Source of the DNA: a virus
IMG/VR virus record: IMGVR_UViG_3300000117_000158
Coordinates: 1-29,545 of that record
Strand: one strand, 5' to 3'
DNA length: 29,545 nt
Shown here: piece by piece, positions 1-8,814 of the stretch
Layout: the number at the start of each line of letters is the position of its first letter
Numbering within the stretch: the stretch's first letter is position 1
Notes under the pieces: model-generated
What the model saw: only the letters and a program-made list of their open reading frames with translations
Databases searched by the model: none
Told to the model about the DNA's origin: nothing
Position numbers and translations under genes: made by a program

Positions 1-294
1 CCAAAGATTAATTGGCAAGAGTCTTTAAAATATAAACAAACTCTTTTAGATAAGGGAATTTCTTTGTATAATAAAGAAACAGGTGAAGGAGAGAAATGGT
101 TAGTATACTTTACAGATTCTCAATACTTCAGATTTAGATGGTGTAAGGATAGATGCATAATTAAGAATAAAACTGCATATGCATTTGTACCTACAAGAGG
201 AGTTAAAGGAAATAAAGAGAAGTTGACAAAACTGATAAAAGAGGATGACCTTGCTTATCTAAGATTCAAAGAATATAAAAATGGCAATCTATAA
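1..294 (+). CDS. Unidentified small protein, C-terminal part (truncated by left edge)
   Basis: The reading frame is open from base 1, giving 97 visible residues up to TAA at 292-294. A TTG at 64 could serve as a start, but coding character (W, Y, K, aromatic-rich text) continues upstream of it, so I treat the gene as cut by the window edge. The visible part is basic and aromatic, with a Trp/Phe/Tyr-dense core around EKWLVYFTDSQYFRFRWCKD and a Lys-rich tail; there is no signal peptide or membrane segment. Its last 14 bases overlap the start of the next gene in another frame, so the two are probably translationally coupled. A small gene just upstream of the tail-ring gene fits crAss-like virion blocks, but I do not recognise a family and assign no function. 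Confidence 0.7.
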   Translation, partial: PKINWQESLKYKQTLLDKGISLYNKETGEGEKWLVYFTDSQYFRFRWCKDRCIIKNKTAYAFVPTRGVKGNKEKLTKLIKEDDLAYLRFKEYKNGNL

Positions 295-1246
295 GAACGT
301 ATCTAGTAAAGAAATTATTAGGAAAGTATTCAGGGACATCAAACCTCATACTGCTGACTTTGTACATGATGCTGTAGAATGGATTGGAGAAGCTTTAGAA
401 CATATAGGCGCTGCTCCTCAGCTCTGTCAAAAACAAGTGGTTATAGATATTGCTGACCATAAAGGATGCTTACCAGGAGACCTATACTACATTAATCAGG
501 TAGCAGTAAATACTTGTGTATCCCCAACTGTAAATAATGAGTTAGATGTTTTAAACAAACAGATAGATGCACTTAATGCAGATATAGGTACATACTATGA
601 TAGTGTAAACCAATTAGTATCAAGAACGGAGAGTGGGAGATATGTATCCTCACTTACGACGGAAGATATGGATACATTTGATACACGCTATAAAACAAAT
701 ACTGAGCAGTTAAGAGAAATAAACTCTCGAATAGCTGTATTAAGTAATGTATACTTCACTGGAGGATCCTGTCTATCTCCTTTACAGTATGGTGCCTCTA
801 CATTTCATGATAGTATCCACTGTGACGGATGTGTAAATGCAACTGTAAAGTATAAGGATACCTATATTATAGATTGTGGATATGTTAAAACTTCTTTTGC
901 AACAGGTAAACTTTGCATAAGCTATATGGCATTCCCTACAGATGAAGAGTGCTATCCTCTTGTACCGGATGACATTTCTTTTAGAGAGGCAATGTTTTGG
1001 TACATCTATAAGAAATTATTACTACAAGGTATACCTGGACGTAATCCAAAACTTGGATACGAGTACGCAGAAGCTATGTGGCAAAACTACTGTACACAAG
1101 CACGTAACTCTGCAAATTATCCAGATATTGATAAGTACGAGTCTTTTATGAATCAGTGGGTGAGGCTAGTTCCAGACGTGAATGCTCACTCTACATTCTT
1201 TGAAAGTTTAAACGATAGAGAACAATTTACATCAGATAATTTCTAG
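281..1246 (+). CDS. Tail ring / tubular protein of crAss-like phage (P22 gp4-like position)
   Basis: A 321-residue probable structural protein of the podovirus-type tail, placed immediately before the muzzle gene as in crAss-like phages, where this slot holds a ring (tail tubular) protein. The N-terminus has a helical segment (residues about 8-48, SSKEIIRKVFRDI followed by DAVEWIGEAL). Two predicted coiled-coil stretches follow (about 84-113 and 136-156). A beta-rich part contains an HCDGC cluster and then an ISYMAFPTDEE / PLVPDD / SFREAMFWYIYKKLL block (213-247), a pattern I associate with crAss ring proteins. Cysteines are unusually frequent for a phage structural protein. The ATG at 281 overlaps the upstream gene by 14 bases and has an A-rich leader (ataaaa) with no Shine-Dalgarno. 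The stop is TAG, two bases before the next ATG. The structural role is fairly secure; which ring it forms is inferred from synteny. Confidence 0.65.
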   Translation: MAIYKNVSSKEIIRKVFRDIKPHTADFVHDAVEWIGEALEHIGAAPQLCQKQVVIDIADHKGCLPGDLYYINQVAVNTCVSPTVNNELDVLNKQIDALNADIGTYYDSVNQLVSRTESGRYVSSLTTEDMDTFDTRYKTNTEQLREINSRIAVLSNVYFTGGSCLSPLQYGASTFHDSIHCDGCVNATVKYKDTYIIDCGYVKTSFATGKLCISYMAFPTDEECYPLVPDDISFREAMFWYIYKKLLLQGIPGRNPKLGYEYAEAMWQNYCTQARNSANYPDIDKYESFMNQWVRLVPDVNAHSTFFESLNDREQFTSDNF

Positions 1247-1248
1247 AA

Positions 1249-4200
1249 ATGGCTGAACAGGAACAGGGGAAGCAATCAGCTTCATCTATAAGATATATTA
1301 AAGGTCTCTTTAAAGATACTTCTCATATAGATCAGCCTGCAGGAACTATTAGATATGCAAAAAATGCAATCTTAAATAGAAGCCTGGGGGCAATTTCTAA
1401 TGAAGAGGGAAATACCTTAATGGCTTCTTTACCTGAGTACAGTACTGTAATTGGAACTATTCCTCTTACAGATAATGAAATTGTACTGTTTCTAATTGTA
1501 GATAATCCTACAACTACTCTTGATAGAAGATGTGAAATAGGTATATACTATAACTCTGACTATAATCCTCTTTTAAGACTTGATGAAGAGAATGCTGACC
1601 CTACATGGTCCCCAATAGGAAGAACTCTTAACTTTCAAATTTCAAATCCTATTGAAGGAGAGTTTATAGAGCAGGGAGATAATGACCTTGTAATGTACTG
1701 GACAGATGATATTAATCCTCCACGTACATTAAATATTACACGTCAAAAAGAAAGTCCTACTACTTATATATACGGAATAAATCCTAATACGACTGAAAAC
1801 CCAGATCCTATATGTGTTTTAGATTTATTTCCTAATACAGGTCCTGTACCTCACGTAGAAGAAGTAAAGATACATATGGGAGGGGATTGTAAAACAGGAG
1901 TTTACTACCTCGCACTTGGATATAAAGACGACGATTTTACAAGTACAAACTTTGTAACAGTGGCAAATCCTGTGTCTATAGTGCCTGCGCCAGAAGGTAT
2001 AAGCCCTATTGACTCTTATGATGGAGCTCCTGCAGGAATACCTTCAGGTAAAACTATACGATGGAAAGTATCCAACATTAACCCTGATTATAGATATCTA
2101 AATGCTGCAGTGGTATTTGATATAGGAGGAGGTAGACAGGCAAGAAAGTTACCAGAGATAGAAATACTTGACCATCACTATAACACTCTTACAGAGGACT
2201 ATGAAATAGAGGTGGTATTTTCTGGAGATAGAGGTTCAGAGGCATTTTCTGTAGAAGAAGTAACAATTGATACTGTATCGTACACCCACGCTAAAACTAT
2301 TACACAACTTGATGGTACTCTTTACTTAGGAAATTTAAAGTCTAAAGTAGATTTAGGGTATCAGAAATATGCAAACTTTATAAGCCTTACATCTGTAGTA
2401 AAATCTTTAAATCCTTTTGATCCTTTTCAACTAAGTACTGCAAATCTTCAAAAGAAAGATTCAATCTTTATTCATGATAGGTCTCAAGGATATAGAGATG
2501 CAAATAACATATTTAAATACAAGGGGTATACAAGAGAAGAGGTATATGCATTTTACATAGCTTTTATCTTAAAAGATGGGAGTATGAGTTATGCTTACCA
2601 TATTCCAGGTAGAGCGCCTTTAAAGGATGTACCTATCTCTCAAGTAAATGAGCTTCAACGAGATATAGTGGGGGAATGGTCAGGTAACTACCCTATTAAT
2701 GATCAAATAGATGAGGATGCTACTCTATACTATAGTGGCTCTACTAACTGGTCTATAATGAATATTACAGGATCAGCAGAAAATCCTATATCTCACTTTT
2801 TCCAATGGTATGATTTTTCACCAGTAAATGGGTCTAACCATATGAACTTCTGGAATAACCTTAATGAGTTTTATCCAGATTCTGAAGATTTTGATGTAGT
2901 AGATGCTGAAAATCCTAATGTAGCTTATGACTCTCTTCGTAAACTTAATGTAAGACATCATAGATTTCCAAGTAATAATAATGATACTCGAACAACTGTA
3001 ACAGGTAGTAATGCTACAGATATTGCTGATGGGACCAATACAGGTACGAAAACTACAATCTATTGGTCATGGTTTCAAAGTTTAAGAGATTGTGATGAAA
3101 ATGGAGATGGGGGTGAGTTAATTGGATCTAGCAGTCGAAGTGACCACTATAAAATGTGGAATTTTTCTGAAAATGATTTACCTGGAGAAACTACAAGTTC
3201 AAGTGAACTAAATCAATGGGCAGGCATACCTACTGACATGCAGCAGTCGGGTACAAATTGGAATAACACTAACAATACTTGCTTTCCTCCTGGAAACTTT
3301 AGAACCAATCCTAATGCTAATGAATTTCAAGGACCTCTTAGAAAAGAGTCTACTAACCCTTTTGCTTCTCCTTACTACTATTGGGAATGGTGCGCTAATA
3401 ATCCTGAAGAGATAGAATGGGAGTATAGTGGGTTTACTCCTCCTATAGATACAGATGTAATGGTTGGATGGAGAAGAGTATCAGGAACAAATGGTCCAAA
3501 TAATGAGCCAAGTTGTGGAAATATTGGATACGGAAGAACAATTCTTAGTATAGGAGGTAATCAAGTTGTAATAGAGGATTCTGAAAAAGATCGTCCTCCT
3601 CCACCTAATAACGCTACTACAAATCTTAGAGTGGGAGAATTTCCACGCATGAATGCAACAATTAGACCAGGATGGGTAGCATGGGCAGTATGTACTCCTA
3701 TATTAGAAGAAAGTGATCCAGGACTTAATCTTGAGCACGAAGTACAGGCTTTAGGATTTGAATTAAGTCAGCTTAAAGTTCCTAAAACTATTGCAGACCA
3801 AGCTCAAGGATTTAGAATATACTATGCGGATAGAACACATCCTAATAGAACCGTACTTGGGCAATCTCCTTTACATTATATGTCTCCTCAAAAGGATAGT
3901 GATACAGCAGGATGTAAAGGAGAAGCGAATACAGATTTAGTAATAGATAGATCAGAATATTGGTATCCTTCAGGTATACCTGGGCATTTATACCATGACT
4001 ATGACAATTTTCTACCTACCACTTATTCTTTCCATGACTTTTACTTATTAAACGGTAGAAAGAATATAAGTTCTGCTACACATATAAAACTGCAGTATGT
4101 TTTAGATATGTTCCAATTTAAAGGGAATGTAACTTTTTATAATGATGAAGTAGAAGCAGATGAGGATATTTCAACTGGAGATGGTTCATGTCTAGAACCT

Positions 4201-6606
4201 CAAAACTATACAGCATTTTTCTGTAGTGGAGATCAAAGTATACCTAAAAATGTAATTCTAAACTGTGTTATAGCTAACAAAGCAAAAAGATTTGTAAATG
4301 GTGGAGAGTGGTTAAAAGCAAAACCTTTTGGATTTGAAAAAGATATTTATAATATAGGAGGAGAAAGTTTACTAGCATTAAAACTTAAAGGGCCTCAATT
4401 TCCATTCTCATTAATATCTCACACATCACCAACTGATAATACAGGATGGCAGTATAATAATTTTAGCTCTGAACCTATAAATGGATCTGAAATTTCGTGG
4501 AGTGGGTATACTTTAGGTAACCCCTATGCTCCCTCAAATAATAGCACTAGAACAGGCCTGCAGTTACATATGGCAAATCTTAAAGCATTTAAAACTGATA
4601 TCTATGATAGGTTCGATGTTCAAGATCTGATATGGACCGGATATGAGGTAGTAGGAGAGGCCTTTAATAATTTTGTAGTAGGAGAAACTTATAAAAACAC
4701 TCCTGCAGATTTTCAAACTTCAACTGTTACACCTGAAGGTATATTTGGAGGAGATACTTATATCTGTAGATATGGGTATAGAATGACCTCTAGAGAACAG
4801 AGAAGAGATTTTAATTTCTTTCCTAGTAGCAGAGATTTAAAATCCTTAGTATTTACAATTGTAGAGTCTACAGATAATATCAATTTTAGACATATTGAAA
4901 ATCCTAGTAGTATGTACTTCCCAGGAGGGTCTGCTGCAGATACATTAGATATAAAAGCAGATGTAGATCTTAGCTATAACCCTGATGATGAGACGGGTAA
5001 CATGAAGTATAATGAGGCCTACTCTTTAGTAAATAATGTAAAAGCAGTTGTACCTAAGCCTATAACTGAAGATATAGTTGAAGAGCATCCTGCAAGAGTT
5101 ATAAGATCAGATAAACTCCAGAGAGATAGTATCATTGATACATTTAGAATCTTTAGAGTGGACCAATACAGAGAACTCCCTACACATAAAGGGGAACTTT
5201 GGAAACTTGTAAGTGCTGACAACCTCCTTTATTTCCATATGGAGGATACTCTATATAGAACAAAGGGTAAGCAGAAAATGAAGCTTGGAGATGGATCAGA
5301 TGCTTATGTAGGTAGTGGAGACTTATTTGCTCAAGATCCTGATGAAATTAAAATGGCTGACACAGGGTACATGGGTACAAGAGCTCAGTGGGCATCTATT
5401 GTAACTCCATTTGGATACTTCTCTGTAGATGTTAAAACAAGGAAAATATTTTTAACAGCAGGGGCGGCTCCTGTAGATTTATCAGCTCTTTCTTTCGGTT
5501 TACAAAGATGGTTACAAGAGAACATACCTTTTGCTTTAGAAGCTTATGGGTTTGACGGTATGATAGATAGTCCTATAGAGGGTATGGGATTCCATGCAGT
5601 ATGGGATGAAAGATACTCTAGAGTTCTACTTACAAAACGAGATATTATACCTACAGAAGAGTTTATAACTAGCTATTCAGGAGTGTTTGAAAGCACTTTA
5701 GCTGCTACCACTGCAAATACCTCTGGAATAATATGGGTAAATGGCTCTTATTATATACCTGAAAGAACTGAAGCTGAAGTAATGGATACTTGGAGTGAAC
5801 TTGAAATAACTCCAGATAACTCTCAATATTTTACGCAAGGTGGATGGACAGTATCTTTCACTATGGATGGTACACAAGGAAAAGGAGGGAACTGGACTTC
5901 TTTCCATGATTATGTTCCGTATATGTATAGTACCTCTGGTATAGACATTTACTCTTTCATAAGAGGAGAATCAGTGGCTGTAGATAGAGGAATCTATAGA
6001 CATGCTAATGAATCACCTTTAGGTAGGTTCTATGGAACAACCTATAGCTTTGAAGTAGAGATTGTACATAACTTACAGTCTGGACAGAATAAACTATTCT
6101 ACAGTCTTAACTGGTTAGCAGATGTATTTGAACCTCAAGCATCCGGTAGAAGAGATATTAAAGACCTTAATGCAGGATTTACCTCATTTATACTTTATAA
6201 CTCTAGTGCAAACTCTGGAGACTCTCCTTTAGAGTACCTTATAAACACAAGAAAAATAGGAGGATCCTGGAAAATAAATCAGTTTAGAGACATGTCTGAA
6301 GAAGTAGATGATGCTTCTATTTATTATACTGGTCCTTTTGCAGGCAGTAACTACGGTATTGTAAATACTACAGTAGCAGGTACATCTCCTGCACCAGTTC
6401 CTACAGCAGTGTCTTTAGCTATGTTTAATGTAGAAGGAATGAATGAAGTATTAAATACTGCGTACATAGACACAGCAAAACCTTGGAATGAACGAGGTAA
6501 GTTTATAGATAGGTTTTTAGCATTTAGACTTATATGCAATAACCTTGATAATAATTTGATAAATTTGTATAACACAGAAGCTCTGTATAGAATCCAAGCG
6601 CGATGA
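1249..6606 (+). CDS. Giant tail muzzle / stabilization protein (P22 gp10-like slot)
   Basis: A 1785-residue beta-rich protein, read as the tail-tip 'muzzle' (annotated as tail stabilization protein in crAss-like phages), which closes the distal end of the tail and meets the cell surface. The N-terminal signature is KGLFKDTSHIDQPAGTIRYA followed by NEEGN (residues 19-56). The C-terminal third has a conserved-looking block LGDGSDAYVGSGDLFA with GYMGT and FGYFSVDVKTRKIF (about 1345-1405), then AVWDERYSRVLLTKRD (1450-1465). Residues about 480-900 are rich in Asn, Ser, Gly, Trp and Pro and read like a surface-exposed insertion, including a DCDENGDGGEL loop (614-624) that resembles part of a calcium loop. 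No signal peptide or membrane helix is visible, as expected for a virion protein. The start follows the ring gene by two bases, and the stop TGA overlaps the next ATG (ATGA), implying coupled translation. Alternative: a receptor-binding tail hub. Confidence 0.75.
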   Translation: MAEQEQGKQSASSIRYIKGLFKDTSHIDQPAGTIRYAKNAILNRSLGAISNEEGNTLMASLPEYSTVIGTIPLTDNEIVLFLIVDNPTTTLDRRCEIGIYYNSDYNPLLRLDEENADPTWSPIGRTLNFQISNPIEGEFIEQGDNDLVMYWTDDINPPRTLNITRQKESPTTYIYGINPNTTENPDPICVLDLFPNTGPVPHVEEVKIHMGGDCKTGVYYLALGYKDDDFTSTNFVTVANPVSIVPAPEGISPIDSYDGAPAGIPSGKTIRWKVSNINPDYRYLNAAVVFDIGGGRQARKLPEIEILDHHYNTLTEDYEIEVVFSGDRGSEAFSVEEVTIDTVSYTHAKTITQLDGTLYLGNLKSKVDLGYQKYANFISLTSVVKSLNPFDPFQLSTANLQKKDSIFIHDRSQGYRDANNIFKYKGYTREEVYAFYIAFILKDGSMSYAYHIPGRAPLKDVPISQVNELQRDIVGEWSGNYPINDQIDEDATLYYSGSTNWSIMNITGSAENPISHFFQWYDFSPVNGSNHMNFWNNLNEFYPDSEDFDVVDAENPNVAYDSLRKLNVRHHRFPSNNNDTRTTVTGSNATDIADGTNTGTKTTIYWSWFQSLRDCDENGDGGELIGSSSRSDHYKMWNFSENDLPGETTSSSELNQWAGIPTDMQQSGTNWNNTNNTCFPPGNFRTNPNANEFQGPLRKESTNPFASPYYYWEWCANNPEEIEWEYSGFTPPIDTDVMVGWRRVSGTNGPNNEPSCGNIGYGRTILSIGGNQVVIEDSEKDRPPPPNNATTNLRVGEFPRMNATIRPGWVAWAVCTPILEESDPGLNLEHEVQALGFELSQLKVPKTIADQAQGFRIYYADRTHPNRTVLGQSPLHYMSPQKDSDTAGCKGEANTDLVIDRSEYWYPSGIPGHLYHDYDNFLPTTYSFHDFYLLNGRKNISSATHIKLQYVLDMFQFKGNVTFYNDEVEADEDISTGDGSCLEPQNYTAFFCSGDQSIPKNVILNCVIANKAKRFVNGGEWLKAKPFGFEKDIYNIGGESLLALKLKGPQFPFSLISHTSPTDNTGWQYNNFSSEPINGSEISWSGYTLGNPYAPSNNSTRTGLQLHMANLKAFKTDIYDRFDVQDLIWTGYEVVGEAFNNFVVGETYKNTPADFQTSTVTPEGIFGGDTYICRYGYRMTSREQRRDFNFFPSSRDLKSLVFTIVESTDNINFRHIENPSSMYFPGGSAADTLDIKADVDLSYNPDDETGNMKYNEAYSLVNNVKAVVPKPITEDIVEEHPARVIRSDKLQRDSIIDTFRIFRVDQYRELPTHKGELWKLVSADNLLYFHMEDTLYRTKGKQKMKLGDGSDAYVGSGDLFAQDPDEIKMADTGYMGTRAQWASIVTPFGYFSVDVKTRKIFLTAGAAPVDLSALSFGLQRWLQENIPFALEAYGFDGMIDSPIEGMGFHAVWDERYSRVLLTKRDIIPTEEFITSYSGVFESTLAATTANTSGIIWVNGSYYIPERTEAEVMDTWSELEITPDNSQYFTQGGWTVSFTMDGTQGKGGNWTSFHDYVPYMYSTSGIDIYSFIRGESVAVDRGIYRHANESPLGRFYGTTYSFEVEIVHNLQSGQNKLFYSLNWLADVFEPQASGRRDIKDLNAGFTSFILYNSSANSGDSPLEYLINTRKIGGSWKINQFRDMSEEVDDASIYYTGPFAGSNYGIVNTTVAGTSPAPVPTAVSLAMFNVEGMNEVLNTAYIDTAKPWNERGKFIDRFLAFRLICNNLDNNLINLYNTEALYRIQAR

Positions 6607-8810
6607 GAAACTCTAAAAAGAAATCCCCGGCAAAATCTAAGAAGAAATCTAAAAAAAATCCTCTTAAAAAATACCAAACAGCGGGTGCTGGTCCAGTAGT
6701 AACTCCTACACCAGCACTTGGAAGCTCTAGCTTTTCTCCTACGGGATCATTTGGTACAGGCACTTTAGGTACATCTGGATTTTCTACAGGTAATAATACT
6801 TATGGATTTAACACTGGAAGTGTGACTGGAGGAGCCCCTTCATCTTCTGGGTACCTTTCTGGGAATTATACTCCAGGATCTACAACTTTTAATAATTTAT
6901 ACGGGGGGTACGACTCTGGGTTGGACACCACTTTGAATACAAGGACTCTTGAAGATTTTTCTGAAGACACAAATTTTGGACAAAGAAAAGGCTCAGACGC
7001 ATCTACCCTTGATGCATTAAAGCCCAAGCCTAAACAAATGACGAAAGGGGAAATAGCAACTACAGCTTTAGGCGCAGTACCAGGAACAGTTGGAGCAATA
7101 GCAAATCTTGCGTCAAGTAGTAAAATTGATGATCCCTCTAATTATTATGATAAAAAGACTAGAGCAGAACTTGAAAGGTATAATAAAAAAATAAAGGCTT
7201 CATCTGCAGCATCATCTGTTGGAGCTGGATTATTATCAACTTCAGCTGCATGGGGCCCACTTGCTTGGATTCCTGCAGCAGCGGGAGCTATTACAATGGC
7301 TGCTTCTGAAGGAGCTAAAGCTTCTTATCAAGCTAAACAAGGAAATTTAGGTAAATCATATGACGAAAGAGTAGCTGATCGAATGGCTTATAAACAACGT
7401 CAGGCAGATAAAAAACAGCAGAACTTAGATAGATATTCTAATATGAATTATTATGGTGCAGGATCTGGACTAGCTAAATATGGTGGTATGAGGGAGTATC
7501 AAGCAGGAGGTTTAAATCAAGAAGTTCCTTTAGAAGAAGAAATGAATATAATGGATCCTGCTATGGATATTCTTATGAATGGAGGTATCAGAAAGTATAT
7601 GGGAGGTGGATATCAAAAAGTAACTGGCCCTTCTCATGAAAATGGTGGAGTACCTATGGATCTTAGTGGAGATGGAGTAATAGATTCTGAATTAGAAGGA
7701 GGAGAAATAATTGAAGAAATGCCAATAATGCCTACAATGAAAAAAGGAGGAATGAAGCCTAAAAAATATATTTGGTCAGATCATCTTCAAACAGGAGGAA
7801 TGAGCTTTGCTCAAAAATTTGAAGAAATGGAAAAAGAAGGAGTAGCTCCTGAAGAAATAGAAAAGCTTAGAGTAGAACAAGAAATTGCTGCTAAAAGAGA
7901 TCCTAGTAAACTATACGCAAAATATGGTGGTATGATGAAATACAAAGGTGGAGGTCTTTGGGCTAACATCCATGCTAAAAGAAAAAGAATAGCAGGTGGT
8001 TCTGGAGAAAAGATGCGTAAGCCTGGATCTGAAGGAGCTCCTACAGCAAAAGCTTTAAGAGAATCTAAAAGAGACGGAGGACTTATGGAGTATCAAACCG
8101 GAGGACAAAGAGTTTCAAGAACAGACACCGGAAAATTTTTAGCTGAGTATGGAGCACCGTTAGCTAGTGTAGCTGGTGCAGCTGGTGATATAGGTATGAC
8201 TATGAGCCAAAAGTATACTCCTGTAGATCCTATCTCAGCAAGAGATGTACAAGCTGAAAAAGTATTTATAGATAGAGCTAAAGACAAAAGAGTAGGAGCT
8301 AGAGAATCTGAACTTATAGGTGCTAAAAGAGCTAATAGAGCTGTTATAGGAACAGGAGCAACTCAGAGAGAGAATGCTTTAAGAATGACAAGTTTAAGGG
8401 CTCAGGAAGAAGCTGCACAAAATGTTTATGACCAAAATAGACAAGCAAGTGCTACAGAGCAGCAACTTAATCAGCAAGCAAAGTTGCAAGCAGATATGGC
8501 TAATCAACGTAAAGATCTTACAACATCTGAATCTAGAAGAGCAGAATCTCTTAGAAAGCAATCGTTTGAAAACATGCGTAAGAAGTATATGGGATCTGTA
8601 ATGGGAGAGCTTGGAAATGAACTTGCTTCTGGACTGTACAAAAAAGAGTATATTAATGCAACACTTCCTGAAGGAGTTAATCAATATGCACTTAAGCCTA
8701 ATGCTATTCCGAATAAAATGAAGGAAATAAATCCTGCAACAGGCAAAAAATATACTCGTACTGAAGCTATTAATGCAGTTTTAATTCAGTATAATATAGA
8801 AAACCCTTAA
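6603..8810 (+). CDS. Putative virion cargo / ejection protein with GG-Y-GG repeats
   Basis: A 735-residue protein of no family I can name with certainty. By position (directly after the muzzle, before the polymerase) it is a candidate tail cargo/ejection protein. Domains in order: a very basic N-terminus (about 15 Lys in the first 25 residues) ending in KKYQTAG; a Gly/Ser/Thr/Tyr-rich disordered stretch (about 27-110); an Ala/Gly-rich hydrophobic segment (206-234, with AAWGPLAWIPAAAGAITMAA) that could insert in a membrane; then a region (290-501) with recurring KYGGMxxYxxGG-like motifs around 293, 327, 382, 441 and 492. Between these lies a GPSHENGG...ELEGGE motif. The C-terminal 200 residues are Gln/Arg/Glu-rich and predicted coiled coil. 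The ATG overlaps the upstream TGA. Use as a DNA-binding or packaged protein is inference from charge and context. Confidence 0.6.
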   Translation: MRNSKKKSPAKSKKKSKKNPLKKYQTAGAGPVVTPTPALGSSSFSPTGSFGTGTLGTSGFSTGNNTYGFNTGSVTGGAPSSSGYLSGNYTPGSTTFNNLYGGYDSGLDTTLNTRTLEDFSEDTNFGQRKGSDASTLDALKPKPKQMTKGEIATTALGAVPGTVGAIANLASSSKIDDPSNYYDKKTRAELERYNKKIKASSAASSVGAGLLSTSAAWGPLAWIPAAAGAITMAASEGAKASYQAKQGNLGKSYDERVADRMAYKQRQADKKQQNLDRYSNMNYYGAGSGLAKYGGMREYQAGGLNQEVPLEEEMNIMDPAMDILMNGGIRKYMGGGYQKVTGPSHENGGVPMDLSGDGVIDSELEGGEIIEEMPIMPTMKKGGMKPKKYIWSDHLQTGGMSFAQKFEEMEKEGVAPEEIEKLRVEQEIAAKRDPSKLYAKYGGMMKYKGGGLWANIHAKRKRIAGGSGEKMRKPGSEGAPTAKALRESKRDGGLMEYQTGGQRVSRTDTGKFLAEYGAPLASVAGAAGDIGMTMSQKYTPVDPISARDVQAEKVFIDRAKDKRVGARESELIGAKRANRAVIGTGATQRENALRMTSLRAQEEAAQNVYDQNRQASATEQQLNQQAKLQADMANQRKDLTTSESRRAESLRKQSFENMRKKYMGSVMGELGNELASGLYKKEYINATLPEGVNQYALKPNAIPNKMKEINPATGKKYTRTEAINAVLIQYNIENP

Positions 8811-8814
8811 CATT

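Noticed and set aside
64-66. TTG as the start of the first gene
   Set aside because: Coding frame and composition continue without a stop to base 1, so truncation by the window edge is more likely than a rare TTG start.
1244-6606. Possible stop-codon recoding, known in some crAss-like phages
   Set aside because: TAG at 1244-1246 and TGA at 6604-6606 end genes exactly where the next gene begins, and the long frames have no in-frame TAG or TGA, so the standard bacterial code fits.
6351-6763. Two overlapping - strand frames of 108 and 77 residues at the 3' end of the muzzle gene
   Set aside because: They are antisense to the muzzle C-terminus and the Lys-rich start of the next protein; their Phe/Leu/Arg-rich text is what AAA/AAG lysine codons give when read backwards.
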